Shown here: positions 17,520 to 25,699 of the stretch, piece by piece | Layout of the letters: each line of letters opens with the position of its first letter | Numbering within the stretch: position 1 is the first letter of the stretch | Source: a virus | Direction: 5' to 3' (one strand) | IMG/VR virus record: IMGVR_UViG_3300021171_000007 | Span: 1-64,000 of that record | Length of the DNA stretch: 64,000 nucleotides | The notes under the pieces: generated by a model | The model's input: only the letters and a program-made list of their open reading frames with translations | What the model was told of the DNA's origin: nothing | The model's database searches: none | Translations under genes and position numbers: made by a program

Positions 17520-18470
17520 AACAAGTTCCTTTTCTGCGGTTATCACGCCACTCGGCGGTAGTCCTTTATCCCAAACACCCACAAAGCAAATAGCTATGTG
17601 GTCTAGTAGTCTTGGCTTACCTTCAATAAGTAATTTGTTACCATTCCTCAGCTTAATTTTTTGGTCTTCACCCGTAAGAACCACGCAAGGAGAAGTGCTT
17701 AATTGATTTTCTGCCATAAGTTTGGCAGCATTTTCATCCCATACTTTTACAATTGCCCAAACTTCATCACCCTTAATATATGGAATAAATACAGAACCAA
17801 CATTTCTATCAACGTATTCTTTGGTATTTAATGTTGCCCTACCAGGATGCTCAAAGATAACAGGAAGACCATTACAACGCTCAAGAAATTCTTGATTCAA
17901 ATAAATCGACTTGTCGCGCCACACATGCTCTTTAATACCACTTCGATATGATAATCCAGTACCAGTTATTCTAATATCAAACAAAGTAAGATTGGCATAA
18001 CGCTGCGGTGAGGTTAACTCACCATCTTTCATAAGTTTAGCAATACCTAATTCATCAGCAAATAGTTTCTTTATAGTCGTTACTACCCCAGGATGTAATG
18101 GCTGGGGAGGCATTTCCAGTGGTGCCCACTTAAAGCCTGTATGTTCTTCATCTAATCTTGGAGGTACAAATTCGTCATCTACTTCTTGAATATAAGTAGT
18201 ATAATCAACTATGTATGTGGGTCTGTCTCCGTTTCCTTCATTAGTGGATATTCTACGAGAGAGTTCAAATAATTCTCCAGAAGGGTAGAATCCAATTTCT
18301 TCAGAACATTCTCTAATGGCTGCTTGGACTGATGTTTCACCGGCTTCCCGTTTTCCACCAGGTAGATCGTAAAATCCAGAATAATCTCCATATTCTGAAC
18401 GCTTAAGAAATAATGCCCTCTTGTCAGATGTGACAAAGAGGATGCCGGAAGCATTGATAGTCTCCGTCAT
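16671..18470 (-). CDS. Nudix hydrolase - DUF2213-type prohead protease - scaffold fusion
   Basis: 599 aa in three parts. Residues 1-150 are a Nudix domain with an intact box G39-x5-E45-x7-R53E54-x2-E57E58-x-G60. Residues about 155-315 match the DUF2213 phage protease region (YANLTLFDIRITGTGLSYR, VIFEHPGRATLNTKEYVDR). From residue 318 on there is an extremely Ala/Lys/Glu/Asp-rich coiled coil with AKADAEEKEK repeats, then a helical C-terminal domain, as in scaffolding cores. Position between portal and coat supports a protease/scaffold role. A Nudix domain joined to a head-maturation protein is unusual; it may hydrolyse a nucleotide during infection or be a structural relic. Confidence 0.8.
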   Translation of the reverse strand: MTETINASGILFVTSDKRALFLKRSEYGDYSGFYDLPGGKREAGETSVQAAIRECSEEIGFYPSGELFELSRRISTNEGNGDRPTYIVDYTTYIQEVDDEFVPPRLDEEHTGFKWAPLEMPPQPLHPGVVTTIKKLFADELGIAKLMKDGELTSPQRYANLTLFDIRITGTGLSYRSGIKEHVWRDKSIYLNQEFLERCNGLPVIFEHPGRATLNTKEYVDRNVGSVFIPYIKGDEVWAIVKVWDENAAKLMAENQLSTSPCVVLTGEDQKIKLRNGNKLLIEGKPRLLDHIAICFVGVWDKGLPPSGVITAEKELVMADDDKAAALEAARKADEAKAKADAEEKEKADKARFDSYFASFADAIKDSVKKTVSDAWDEKEKEKADKAKADAEEKEKADARAKMDAAEREKADAEAKAKADAEAKAKADAEEKEKADAKAKADAAELETLRKSVADVAAKLPRQMTDADYALMADSQVRADRIYLMHGSKAPRALDGETLIAYRRRLANGLKEHSKAWKDIDLKVIADDAAFANIENTIYSDAEQAGLHPADMGEDFLREIKSEDSTGRKISTFVGRPSAWMNQFAAPKRMLVGIKNNSN

Positions 18471-18649
18471 TCTTTCTTACTCAACGCGCCTGTACGCAAT
18501 TCTTCACGTTCATTATCCTTCTTTTTATCGGAAAATGGAGGACAATCCTTATTTGGAGGAGTTCCCATCACTGCTTGGTCTTTTTTGGGCGCAAACAGTG
18601 CATCCATCATAGAGTCCAGCTTCTTCATATGCTCAGATCCGCACGGCAT
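18467..18649 (-). CDS. Small hypothetical protein between portal and protease
   Basis: 60 aa, highly charged (C-terminal half dominated by Lys, Asp, Glu), with CGSEH near the start. The ATG forms a TAATG junction with the portal stop and the stop overlaps the start of the Nudix/protease gene by 4 nt. Tight coupling on both sides supports that it is translated. Role unknown. Confidence 0.6.
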   Translation of the reverse strand: MPCGSEHMKKLDSMMDALFAPKKDQAVMGTPPNKDCPPFSDKKKDNEREELRTGALSKKE

Positions 18650-20232
18650 TATTGAGCCTCCGTCGTCTGTTGAGCTGGTAAACGCTGTCTTGCTTTACGT
18701 GCTTCAACTTCTTGAAGATAATCTATTACGGCATCTTCAAGTGAATCCACACGCGTAGAGCCACTTCTGCTTAATTGTCCAAGCTTGTAATGTGGTTTTC
18801 CGGGCGCACCCGCGGCGCCACCAGCACCCTCCATGGGATCAGGCTTAAATTTAGCCATTTTCTCATAATCGAGCACAAGCGGAGATGGGAACATAGCCTT
18901 TAAATCATTAAAATTATCAGATGCCCATTCGTAAATAGTCGCTTTATTATCATCGTCAGCAAGTGGAAGAAGCAATTCAAGCATAGAAATGACGCTTCTT
19001 AGCTTGACATTCGCTACTTTTATCTTTTCAGAGTCAGGTTCAGTCAACAAAGATGGCCAGATCGCAATAAAGTGATCTGACCATTCAGTAAACGCCTGAT
19101 TGTAGCTCTTTTTTCCGTACTCGTCTTTGAAATCGTTCTGTACTGTCTCGTAAAATTCCAAATTCCAAGCTCGATATTGCACTATTTGAGTGAAAAAATC
19201 ATATAAAGGCTGCATCGACTCACGTAATTTGTCAATATAGCGTGCTATAGCTTTGGCGTCTTCCTCTCCTTCAGCAAAGGCAACCGCTAATGTTTCTGAA
19301 TTTACTAATTTTGCTGGCATTCCAGCTGCTGCTGCTATATTTTCAAGTATGTTTTTTCGTGCTGTGCGTGATGAGTTGTCTATATTCTGTAGGTTTAAAG
19401 ATTCAATACTCTCATCGATTGAAATATTCATTACGGAACCAGTCATCGCCTCCTTAAGCATACCGCGCTTAATTCCAGCGATCTGCTGCATCACATTATT
19501 TATGATGCTGCCTGGTGCTTTCAACTTTGCTACGATAATTCCAGCCTTTTTCGTGACTAAATCATCTGTAATCATCGACTGCAAAAATGATTTGAGTGGA
19601 TACAATGCCCTTTGGTATACTGAGCGACCCACATAGCCCCAAGCGCTAGTAGTATAATCAAGATAAATTGGGTCTTCATTCTGATATATGCAGGTTCGAG
19701 TGAAATTGTACGCTTGTCCTTGGACAGCGATGGTTAAAGGCTTCAAAAATGTTGGAGAATTTGGATTTTGGTTTAAAACCAAGCTTCCAGCAGTATTTAA
19801 TGGATCAAAAACATTAAAAGTCATCGGTTTTTTTGATAAAGTTGCAAAATCTAATGGTTTTGTCGGATCTTCTTTGGGAATCATACAAGCTACAGAGGCA
19901 ATTCCATAAATTCTAGCTAATCTTACCACATTTGCGATGATTCTATCTGCATCTATTCGTTGCCACTCATCTGTAAACGCTTTTCTTACACGATCTTCAG
20001 GCGATCCTGGGATATTTATGTTGCGCCCCTGAGATTGTGCCAATTGAACCGGCACATCCACGAGCTTTGCCCCATAAGGATGGTAAGAATAGATAAGCTT
20101 GCATAACTCGTAGCTGGCTGACGAGCCAAGCTCGATGTTATCTGCCATCAATATTTTCATTAATGGAGTCCCTAGTGGGGAACCGCCAAACATTCCACCA
20201 CTAGGGTTCTCGATTACTGCTTCAGATGCCAT
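18649..20232 (-). CDS. Portal protein (DUF1073-type)
   Basis: 527 aa. Typical DUF1073 portal features are LIYSYHPYGAKLVDVPVQLA early, RIIANVVRLARIYGIASVAC (helix then strand) around residue 100, the stem/wing region with VYQRALYPLKSFLQSMI and a long helix LRESMQPLYDFFTQIVQYRA around residue 340. The C-terminus is a Gly/Pro linker and a charged helix. The dodecameric ring it forms is the DNA gate for TerL, encoded two genes upstream. Confidence 0.85.
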   Translation of the reverse strand: MASEAVIENPSGGMFGGSPLGTPLMKILMADNIELGSSASYELCKLIYSYHPYGAKLVDVPVQLAQSQGRNINIPGSPEDRVRKAFTDEWQRIDADRIIANVVRLARIYGIASVACMIPKEDPTKPLDFATLSKKPMTFNVFDPLNTAGSLVLNQNPNSPTFLKPLTIAVQGQAYNFTRTCIYQNEDPIYLDYTTSAWGYVGRSVYQRALYPLKSFLQSMITDDLVTKKAGIIVAKLKAPGSIINNVMQQIAGIKRGMLKEAMTGSVMNISIDESIESLNLQNIDNSSRTARKNILENIAAAAGMPAKLVNSETLAVAFAEGEEDAKAIARYIDKLRESMQPLYDFFTQIVQYRAWNLEFYETVQNDFKDEYGKKSYNQAFTEWSDHFIAIWPSLLTEPDSEKIKVANVKLRSVISMLELLLPLADDDNKATIYEWASDNFNDLKAMFPSPLVLDYEKMAKFKPDPMEGAGGAAGAPGKPHYKLGQLSRSGSTRVDSLEDAVIDYLQEVEARKARQRLPAQQTTEAQ

Positions 20233-20325
20233 TTTCTTCTTATCTAAAAGTGATTGCGGAGGAGGCTGTCAGTCCCCCTTGCCAGTTCACAGAGTGTTAA
20301 TTCACCCCGCCGCAACCATCCCAGT

Positions 20326-21141
20326 TTAGCGCTTCGGTTGAGGAGTTGTCCCAGGCGCAATCGGCTGAGTTGGCTGGCCGGCGCCAACAGGAGGCCGCGG
20401 TAGTGGCTGTCCAGGACGAACCGGAGGCGTCACAGAGCCAGGAGGACGAGGCTGACCTGCAACAGGCGGTCGTCCAGGAAGTCCCTGATCGGGATGTGTT
20501 CCATCATCCGGAAGTTCCGGCGGTTCAGTCGTAGGCGGCTCATTCGGAAGGCCCTGATCAGGATGAACAGGAATATCCAAAACCGCGTAGCGATAGCCGA
20601 CGCCGCTGATCAAAACGAGAACGAGTGTCTTTCCAGCAGGAACGCTTGGAGGAAGCGGCGGCCAAATTGTGCCAGGAGGCGGATCAGTTGGCGGAAGTTC
20701 TGGTTCGCCAGGCTGCGGCGGTGCAATCGGGTGAGACGGATCGACCGGCCAAGCAGGAATGTGTCCTTCATCCACACCATAGTCCGGATCCACCGGACGA
20801 CCTCCACCTCCCCAACCGAAACCAGGGTCAATAGGGCGCCCAGGTCGTGAAGGAAGATGTCCAGGGTGTTCCGGGCGAAAACCAGGACGCCCGCCAGGAA
20901 GCCCCTGATCTGGATGTCCTCCTTCAACACCCCAACCCGGATCAACAGGACGACCAGGACGAACCGGACCTTGATCAGGACGACCAGGCCAAGAGCCTGG
21001 TGGACGATTTCCCACATGCGGAGGACGACCGCCAGGAACACCATAACCTGGATCAACAGGTTCGTCAATTCCATAGTCCGGATCAGTAGGACGCTGCGGT
21101 CGACCATTACGGTCGAGGAACTGAATATAAGCAAAAGGCAT
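20326..21141 (-). CDS. Pro/Gly-rich repetitive protein of unknown function
   Basis: 271 aa starting MPFAYIQFLDRNGRPQRP with a good GAGGAGA ribosome-binding site. Most of it is low complexity, built on short units such as HPDQGLPGGRP, RPVDPDYGVDEG and RPVDPGWGVEGG. One ordinary folded segment stands out at about 165-195 (AGKTLVLVLISGVGYRYAVLD). It lies between TerL and portal. The composition, with almost no hydrophobic core outside that segment, fits an extended fibre-like or disordered virion protein. The opposite strand also has long open frames, a by-product of the GC-rich repeats. Confidence 0.6.
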   Translation of the reverse strand: MPFAYIQFLDRNGRPQRPTDPDYGIDEPVDPGYGVPGGRPPHVGNRPPGSWPGRPDQGPVRPGRPVDPGWGVEGGHPDQGLPGGRPGFRPEHPGHLPSRPGRPIDPGFGWGGGGRPVDPDYGVDEGHIPAWPVDPSHPIAPPQPGEPELPPTDPPPGTIWPPLPPSVPAGKTLVLVLISGVGYRYAVLDIPVHPDQGLPNEPPTTEPPELPDDGTHPDQGLPGRPPVAGQPRPPGSVTPPVRPGQPLPRPPVGAGQPTQPIAPGTTPQPKR

Positions 21142-21305
21142 TATCTTCTCCTCACAGGTAAGTTTCTCTTGTTAGTCTGGCTCTTCAAACGCGTGGCGTC
21201 CCAGACAAAAGTGCAGGGTGGAATCACATCGACGGGAGGCCGAGACCGCTCAATTGCCGCTAGTTGGGAGGTACGCCGCGACAATTTCACCCCTGCTGAA
21301 GTTTA

Positions 21306-22811
21306 TTACCAAAGTTCTGAATCGCCCAGAGAAGAACATACTCCGTAGCAAAAGCAATCAACCAAATCGTCTTCTTGATCTGGCACGCCAACATTAAAAC
21401 TGTGAACTTGTTTAATGAGATGATTAGCGTGTCTTTGTTTAAAATCCACAGTCTTGTTATAAGCTTGAACAGAATACTTTACCTTGCCAACGGAAACGTA
21501 TCCACTAGCATTGAGAGCACGCGGTTGTTTGCCAAGTTGTACCAACTTAGCGTCAACACCAGTTGCCAAAAGGTTGCGTCGATTACATTGTTGCAAAAGG
21601 ACAATTCCAGAGCCCTTTTCTTCAATTACTGTACCAATCGACCCACGCCGCGCCCGACAAGCTCTGGCATATTCCTCAAGTTTTAAGTAAATGCCAGGTA
21701 TCCAATCTATCAACAAATCAGCAGGAACTTGCAAAATATCATAATCTAAAATAGTAAGTGGCGCCGCAAAACGCTCGTTCAAAGCCCAATAGATTACTGC
21801 GGTGGCATCGTGTTTCGCATCAGCCTTAATGCCAGTATCAATAGTGGCAAAGACGCAATCAGTCCACTCAGGAAAGTTGACAGGCAATCCGTCAACAAGT
21901 AAGTCCTTTTCGAGGAAAAACGTACCACCAGGCGGCTGCGGATTTTGTTGATAGAGAGACTCAAAATCTCTAATCCCCAAGATAGTTCGCTTTCGCTCCA
22001 GAGCTTCTGCGTTTTCCCAACCAGGCCAAAGAGCCTCACCTACTTTACGTGGAGGATCAAGAGGATCATTAGCAGTTGCAAATGCTGGCAGATTTATAAC
22101 AGTCCACTGATCTCCGCCCTTATCCATTTCATTTAAAAGCATTCCACCTAAATCTTCTAAATGCCATCGTGTCTGGATAAGGATAATTCTAGCATCTGGC
22201 TTAAGACGTGTGACAAGATCTGATTTATACCATTCGTAAGTTTTTGTCCTAACGGTTTCTGATTCAGCATCCTCTCTGGATTTAACTGGATCATCAATAA
22301 TTGCGAGATCAGCGCGTCTTCCAGTAATAGCGCCTCCCACACCTGCCGCGTAATATTCACCTCCGTTTGTGGTTTCCCATCGAGAAGCTGCTCTGTTTGA
22401 TTCATCTAGCGAATAGCCTAAAATTGGTGACTTCAACAGTATCTTGTTACGCACCTTACGGCCAAAACGCTCAGCAAGCTCTCCTGTATGTGAACAACCA
22501 ATTACAGAGGAACGCGGAAACTTTTTAAACCAATACGGCGGTAACAATTCAGATGTATAAGTAGATTTGGCGCTCCCAGGAGGAGCAAATATCATTAAGC
22601 GATCAATTTCACCTTTTATAACTTTTTCTAGGGCTTTGATAATGTGTCTATGATGCGGTGCTGGTTCAAAATTAAAATCATGTACGCACTCTTCACACCA
22701 AGAAAGTAAGTCGGTTTGACAAGAACGACGCCAAGCTTCAGCGCGATATTTAAGAATTTGACGCTTACGTATTGTCTCAAATTGGGATGGTTGTGAAGGC
22801 TCGAATCCCAT
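21306..22811 (-). CDS. terL: Terminase large subunit
   Basis: About 501 aa from the ATG at 22811 (an in-frame GTG two codons upstream is also possible). The Walker A motif is APPGSAKST (about residues 76-84) and the Walker B is LAIIDDP (about 169-175), followed by ILIQTRWHLEDL, the coupling region typical of phage terminases. The nuclease domain begins at VFATIDTGIKADAKHDAT with the first catalytic Asp, and ends near DQEDDLVDCFCYGV. Full length, no truncation. The small subunit is not adjacent: a TerS-like gene lies about 10 kb away on the other strand. Confidence 0.92.
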   Translation of the reverse strand: MGFEPSQPSQFETIRKRQILKYRAEAWRRSCQTDLLSWCEECVHDFNFEPAPHHRHIIKALEKVIKGEIDRLMIFAPPGSAKSTYTSELLPPYWFKKFPRSSVIGCSHTGELAERFGRKVRNKILLKSPILGYSLDESNRAASRWETTNGGEYYAAGVGGAITGRRADLAIIDDPVKSREDAESETVRTKTYEWYKSDLVTRLKPDARIILIQTRWHLEDLGGMLLNEMDKGGDQWTVINLPAFATANDPLDPPRKVGEALWPGWENAEALERKRTILGIRDFESLYQQNPQPPGGTFFLEKDLLVDGLPVNFPEWTDCVFATIDTGIKADAKHDATAVIYWALNERFAAPLTILDYDILQVPADLLIDWIPGIYLKLEEYARACRARRGSIGTVIEEKGSGIVLLQQCNRRNLLATGVDAKLVQLGKQPRALNASGYVSVGKVKYSVQAYNKTVDFKQRHANHLIKQVHSFNVGVPDQEDDLVDCFCYGVCSSLGDSELW

Positions 22812-22836
22812 TGACACAGTTAGAAGCGCCCAAGTG

Positions 22837-23088
22837 TTAGACTATTCCAGGCTCAACACTTCCAATAGCCGCAGCAATAGCCGCTCGGTATTTCTCAAAC
22901 TGCGCCTGTCTCTGGAACGAATTACCCAAATCAGCAGCAGGCAACATACCAATGGCTTGCGTGCCAATTGAATCAAGTGCGATCTGAATTTCCGGAGCAT
23001 TGGGGAAGCGAGCAGCATATTCATTTAATGCTGAAAATTGCTCATCTGTGATTAGATAAATGCGAAGTCCGCGTCCAGCTTCAGCCAT
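22837..23088 (-). CDS. Small helical protein upstream of TerL
   Basis: 83 aa, first gene of the leftward structural module. It looks like two or three helices (ITDEQFSALNEYAARFPNA, FEKYRAAIAAAIGSV). Nothing indicates a DNA-binding small terminase, and a better TerS candidate exists at 32825-33469. Unknown role. Confidence 0.6.
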   Translation of the reverse strand: MAEAGRGLRIYLITDEQFSALNEYAARFPNAPEIQIALDSIGTQAIGMLPAADLGNSFQRQAQFEKYRAAIAAAIGSVEPGIV

Positions 23089-23096
23089 TTATTCAA

Positions 23097-23408
23097 AATC
23101 CTTTATAGAGACACTTCGTCCAATCTCATTTTCAGAGTTTGGGCCCTTATTTTGGCCTCGTTCCCTGCCTTAGCAGGACTGACTTAACTGGCGCAGTAGG
23201 CCAAAACCTGGGCCCATCCGGGCTGGGGGGCTCTGTTAAAGAAGGGCCCAGGCATTAAATTCCAGCCTTAGGGGAAAGAGCTGGAGGCGGTCCCTCAATG
23301 AGCAGGAAACGCACTGAGAGCCCTTGAGCATGGGTGGTAAATATGTCTTTTCTGCGGCTTTTACATTAACCCGAACATTAAATTTTCGTAATGTTTACAC
23401 TGTCCCCG
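23097..23408. other. Non-coding divergent control region with GGGCCC palindromes
   Basis: No convincing gene on either strand. It contains three GGGCCC sites arranged in two interleaved inverted repeats. One is CCTGGGCCC at 23207-23215 against GGGCCCAGG at 23244-23252. The other is GGGCCC-n3-TTTTGGCC at 23141-23157 against GGCCAAAA-n3-GGGCCC at 23199-23215. An AACATTA/TAATGTT inverted pair lies at about 23374-23396. The region separates leftward late genes from rightward genes and adjoins the terminase genes, so control elements or a packaging site are possible. Confidence 0.5.
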
Positions 23409-23437
23409 TAGACTTCACAACCATTTTGTGCTATAGT
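23409..23437 (+). promoter_or_regulatory. Sigma70-like promoter for the NusG-like operon
   Basis: TAGACT (23409-23414), 17-bp spacer ending TGTGC, TATAGT (23432-23437). The TGC before the -10 makes it an extended -10 promoter of the same design as five others in this window. The first gene starts at 23471 with GGAGGG 5 nt upstream. Confidence 0.65.
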
Positions 23438-23470
23438 GTTTAGTAAGAAAAGCAAGTTTTGGAGGGCTCA

Positions 23471-23998
23471 ATGCAAGATCTATTTGCCACACAAACACAA
23501 AACGATTTCAAGTGGGTAGTGGCAGTCTTTGCAAATACTGGCGCAACAGAAGCCATTCGAAAAGCTAACGATGTACCATTGAAAACATTTTATCCAATAC
23601 GATTTAATCAAAAAGGACTTCCAGTCCCTTTGTGGCGCCACTACTTATTCATTGAATTTCGCGACACGTTAACAGCTCAAGTATGTCGGAGCACTAAAAA
23701 ATTCATTAAAGTAATTACTATGCGTGATGAAGAAGGAATAGAATATCCAGTAATGGTACGTAAAAACGCTATTAATGAACATCTAGGATTATTACTATCT
23801 GGTAGATTTAATAGTAGATCAACAGTTAGACGTTATTACGGAAAAGGATCAATAGTTAGAGTATTGGAAGGTAATTTTATTGATAAGAAAGTACGATTGG
23901 AAACAGATGTACCTCCAAGTATGCCTGGTAATAAGAAAGTACAAATTGACATAGGTGGATTCAAAGCAAGCATCGAGATTTGGAAGTTAGCACTATGA
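23471..23998 (+). CDS. NusG/RfaH-like transcription elongation factor with N-terminal QDLFA peptide
   Basis: 175 aa from the ATG at 23471 (GGAGGG RBS). Residues 12-110 fit an NGN domain: FKWVVAVFANTGATEAIRK, then YPIRF, then LPVPLWRHYLFIEF (the usual RxxYLF/GYVF position). Residues about 120-175 fit a KOW domain (GKGSIVRVLEGNFIDKKVRL). It is the first gene of the long rightward region, so processive antitermination of that region, or of late genes, is a likely job. The N-terminus MQDLFATQ carries the DLFA peptide shared with the phage polymerase, ligase and other proteins, an unexpected link between a transcription factor and the presumed clamp-binding set. Confidence 0.75.
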   Translation: MQDLFATQTQNDFKWVVAVFANTGATEAIRKANDVPLKTFYPIRFNQKGLPVPLWRHYLFIEFRDTLTAQVCRSTKKFIKVITMRDEEGIEYPVMVRKNAINEHLGLLLSGRFNSRSTVRRYYGKGSIVRVLEGNFIDKKVRLETDVPPSMPGNKKVQIDIGGFKASIEIWKLAL

Positions 23999-24156
23999 CA
24001 AATGAAGACGAAGAGGATCACTACAATGATTATGATGAAGGATATGAACCTCCATTTAGACATCCATGGAGAGAAATAATTACATTTATATTATTTGTCA
24101 GTATCATAATAGCAGGACTATGGTGGTTAACTTGGAAGATATATGACTGGATATGA
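23995..24156 (+). CDS. Small single-pass membrane protein
   Basis: 53 aa. Acidic N-terminus (EDEEDHYNDYDEG), then one membrane segment (about residues 28-47, IITFILFVSIIIAGLWWLTW) and a short tail. The ATG overlaps the stop of the NusG-like gene (ATGA). Unknown role. Confidence 0.55.
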   Translation: MTNEDEEDHYNDYDEGYEPPFRHPWREIITFILFVSIIIAGLWWLTWKIYDWI

Positions 24157-24164
24157 GGTAGCAA

Positions 24165-24608
24165 ATGTGCATGGATTGGGAAGAATGGGAGAAGAATCGC
24201 TTCTTCATTTTAATGGGAAAAACACCAGTTCCATCTAATATGCAAGGATGGTCTGCATGGTTTGAAAAAGCCTATGGCACTAATGAAACTGTGGTAGCCT
24301 TTACCAAAACAGATCTAGTTGAAGTAAGCACTGTTTTTCTAGGAATTAATCATAACTTTAATTTTGGGCCTGATAGAGGCGCACCAGTATTATTTGAGAC
24401 AATGGCATTTCATAAGCTAGAAATGCCAAAAATAATTCTAGATCACGAAATAGATTGGGATGGCCAAGAAACCATGCGCTGCTGTACATGGGAAGAAGCT
24501 GAGTTACAACATAAGATAATGGTAGCAGAAGTAATCAGTAAAGAATATCTGGGAACTCCAGAACAACTTAAGGCTATGGTAGAAGCAATCTTCAAGGAGC
24601 AGAAATGA
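24165..24608 (+). CDS. Hypothetical protein
   Basis: 147 aa, Trp-rich N-terminus (MCMDWEEWEKNRFF). A start two codons later (MDWEEWEK) is also possible. Soluble, no motif recognised. The stop overlaps the next start by 4 nt, so it belongs to the NusG-led operon. Confidence 0.55.
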   Translation: MCMDWEEWEKNRFFILMGKTPVPSNMQGWSAWFEKAYGTNETVVAFTKTDLVEVSTVFLGINHNFNFGPDRGAPVLFETMAFHKLEMPKIILDHEIDWDGQETMRCCTWEEAELQHKIMVAEVISKEYLGTPEQLKAMVEAIFKEQK

Positions 24609-24835
24609 CACAGTTCGGAGCAACAGGTGACTATCCACACGGCAAAATGAACGTAGAAGATGAGGGAGGAATCATATTAGGAATTGCTCATGATAAAGGA
24701 AATGTTATTATTAATTTTGGTAAGCCATGTGCTTGGATAGGAATGCCACCGGAAGAAGCATTTGGGCTTGCTAGATTGATAGCAGAACATGCCCATAAAG
24801 CTATGAGAGATATAACGGAAAGTAACAATGGATGA
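24605..24835 (+). CDS. Small conserved-type phage hypothetical protein
   Basis: 76 aa. ILGIAHDKGNVIINFGKPC followed by WIGMPPEEAFGLARLIAEHA: a short beta hairpin and a helix, a pattern seen in small phage proteins of unknown function. Overlaps both neighbours. Confidence 0.55.
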   Translation: MTQFGATGDYPHGKMNVEDEGGIILGIAHDKGNVIINFGKPCAWIGMPPEEAFGLARLIAEHAHKAMRDITESNNG

Positions 24836-25064
24836 GACAGTAATAGCATGTATGAGGGTTTCTACAAAAGGCCCTCATACTGATAGTATCATCTCCAGTT
24901 GCAACAAATGCCTCCATCCTATATGGATTGCCAAAAGCACTCCAAATATTGATGGAGCGCGCTTTCTGTGCATTCAATGCGTTCCATGGAACGAAGTAGA
25001 TGACATAGCACCGCCGACGCTTGATCAAATGTCTGACGTTCTGAACTCCAAAAATAGAAGGTAG
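24828..25064 (+). CDS. Small zinc-ribbon-type hypothetical protein
   Basis: 78 aa with two Cys pairs, SCNKC (residues 24-28) and CIQC (about 48-51), spaced like a zinc ribbon. Unknown role. Overlaps the previous gene by 8 nt. Confidence 0.5.
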   Translation: MDETVIACMRVSTKGPHTDSIISSCNKCLHPIWIAKSTPNIDGARFLCIQCVPWNEVDDIAPPTLDQMSDVLNSKNRR

Positions 25065-25066
25065 CA

Positions 25067-25567
25067 ATGAGACTCAAAGATATCACTAGTGAAGGAGATG
25101 TCCGCGAATGGCTTCAAGAATGGATAGATGAATGTCAAGGGAGGTTAAAATTAGAATGGATTGAACCATCGATATACGGTAGCACTGTTGGCACTCCAGA
25201 TTGCAAAGTCTCAAAGTCCGGAGTGCAATGGACTATTGGTGTAGAACTCAAATACCTTTTAACAACCAAAAAAGGAATCAAATGGGAGGTGCGCCCAGCA
25301 CAACGGCGCTATCATCACATGCACGCTAAGAGCGGTGGCAGGAGCGCACTAATGGCATATATCGCTGCCAACTCAGTTCTTGGATTAGTTCGTGGCGATC
25401 ATATTCCGCTACGAGACTATGCCAAAGATCCACAGAGCGGCATCCATGATGGTAAAGTTAAAATGTGGGATCTCAGTTATTTTAGCGTAGATACTGATCT
25501 TAATACAATATTGAATTTGGAAAGAGCCTTGTTTGGAGAACTCTTTTGGGAGAAGCATCATGCGTAA
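25067..25567 (+). CDS. PD-(D/E)XK superfamily nuclease-like protein
   Basis: 166 aa. The core motif is visible as GTPDCKVSKSGVQWTIGVELKYL (split here as GTPD, then about 14 residues, then ExK), followed by VRPAQRRYHHM, the Q-helix typical of VRR-NUC and phage holliday-junction-type nucleases. Probable role: DNA processing during recombination, repair or packaging. Full set of catalytic residues (D, E, K, Q) present. Confidence 0.65.
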   Translation: MRLKDITSEGDVREWLQEWIDECQGRLKLEWIEPSIYGSTVGTPDCKVSKSGVQWTIGVELKYLLTTKKGIKWEVRPAQRRYHHMHAKSGGRSALMAYIAANSVLGLVRGDHIPLRDYAKDPQSGIHDGKVKMWDLSYFSVDTDLNTILNLERALFGELFWEKHHA

Positions 25568-25652
25568 AATTGATCCTCTCTTTGTGTTAGCCATAATGTT
25601 TATGATTGCTTATGGTGGACAAATTATCATCAACCTGCTAGGATTAAAATAA
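25560..25652 (+). CDS. Very small membrane protein
   Basis: 30 aa, MRKIDPLFVLAIMFMIAY followed by GGQIIINLLG: essentially one membrane helix. The start overlaps the nuclease gene by 8 nt and the stop overlaps the next ATG. Possible regulator or membrane-associated peptide; small size keeps this uncertain. Confidence 0.4.
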   Translation: MRKIDPLFVLAIMFMIAYGGQIIINLLGLK

Positions 25653-25699
25653 TGGTAAAGATGGTACCACCTCAATATAAAAAAGGAGGATCACACGCT

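Noticed and set aside
17082-17706. Plus-strand open frames opposite the scaffold repeat (Ala/Ser- or Phe/Gly-rich)
   Set aside because: They are mirror images of the AKADAEEKEK repeat in another frame, have no RBS and biased composition.
20346-21348. Long plus-strand frames opposite the Pro/Gly-rich gene
   Set aside because: GC-rich repeats keep all frames open; the minus-strand gene has a good RBS and fits the operon direction.
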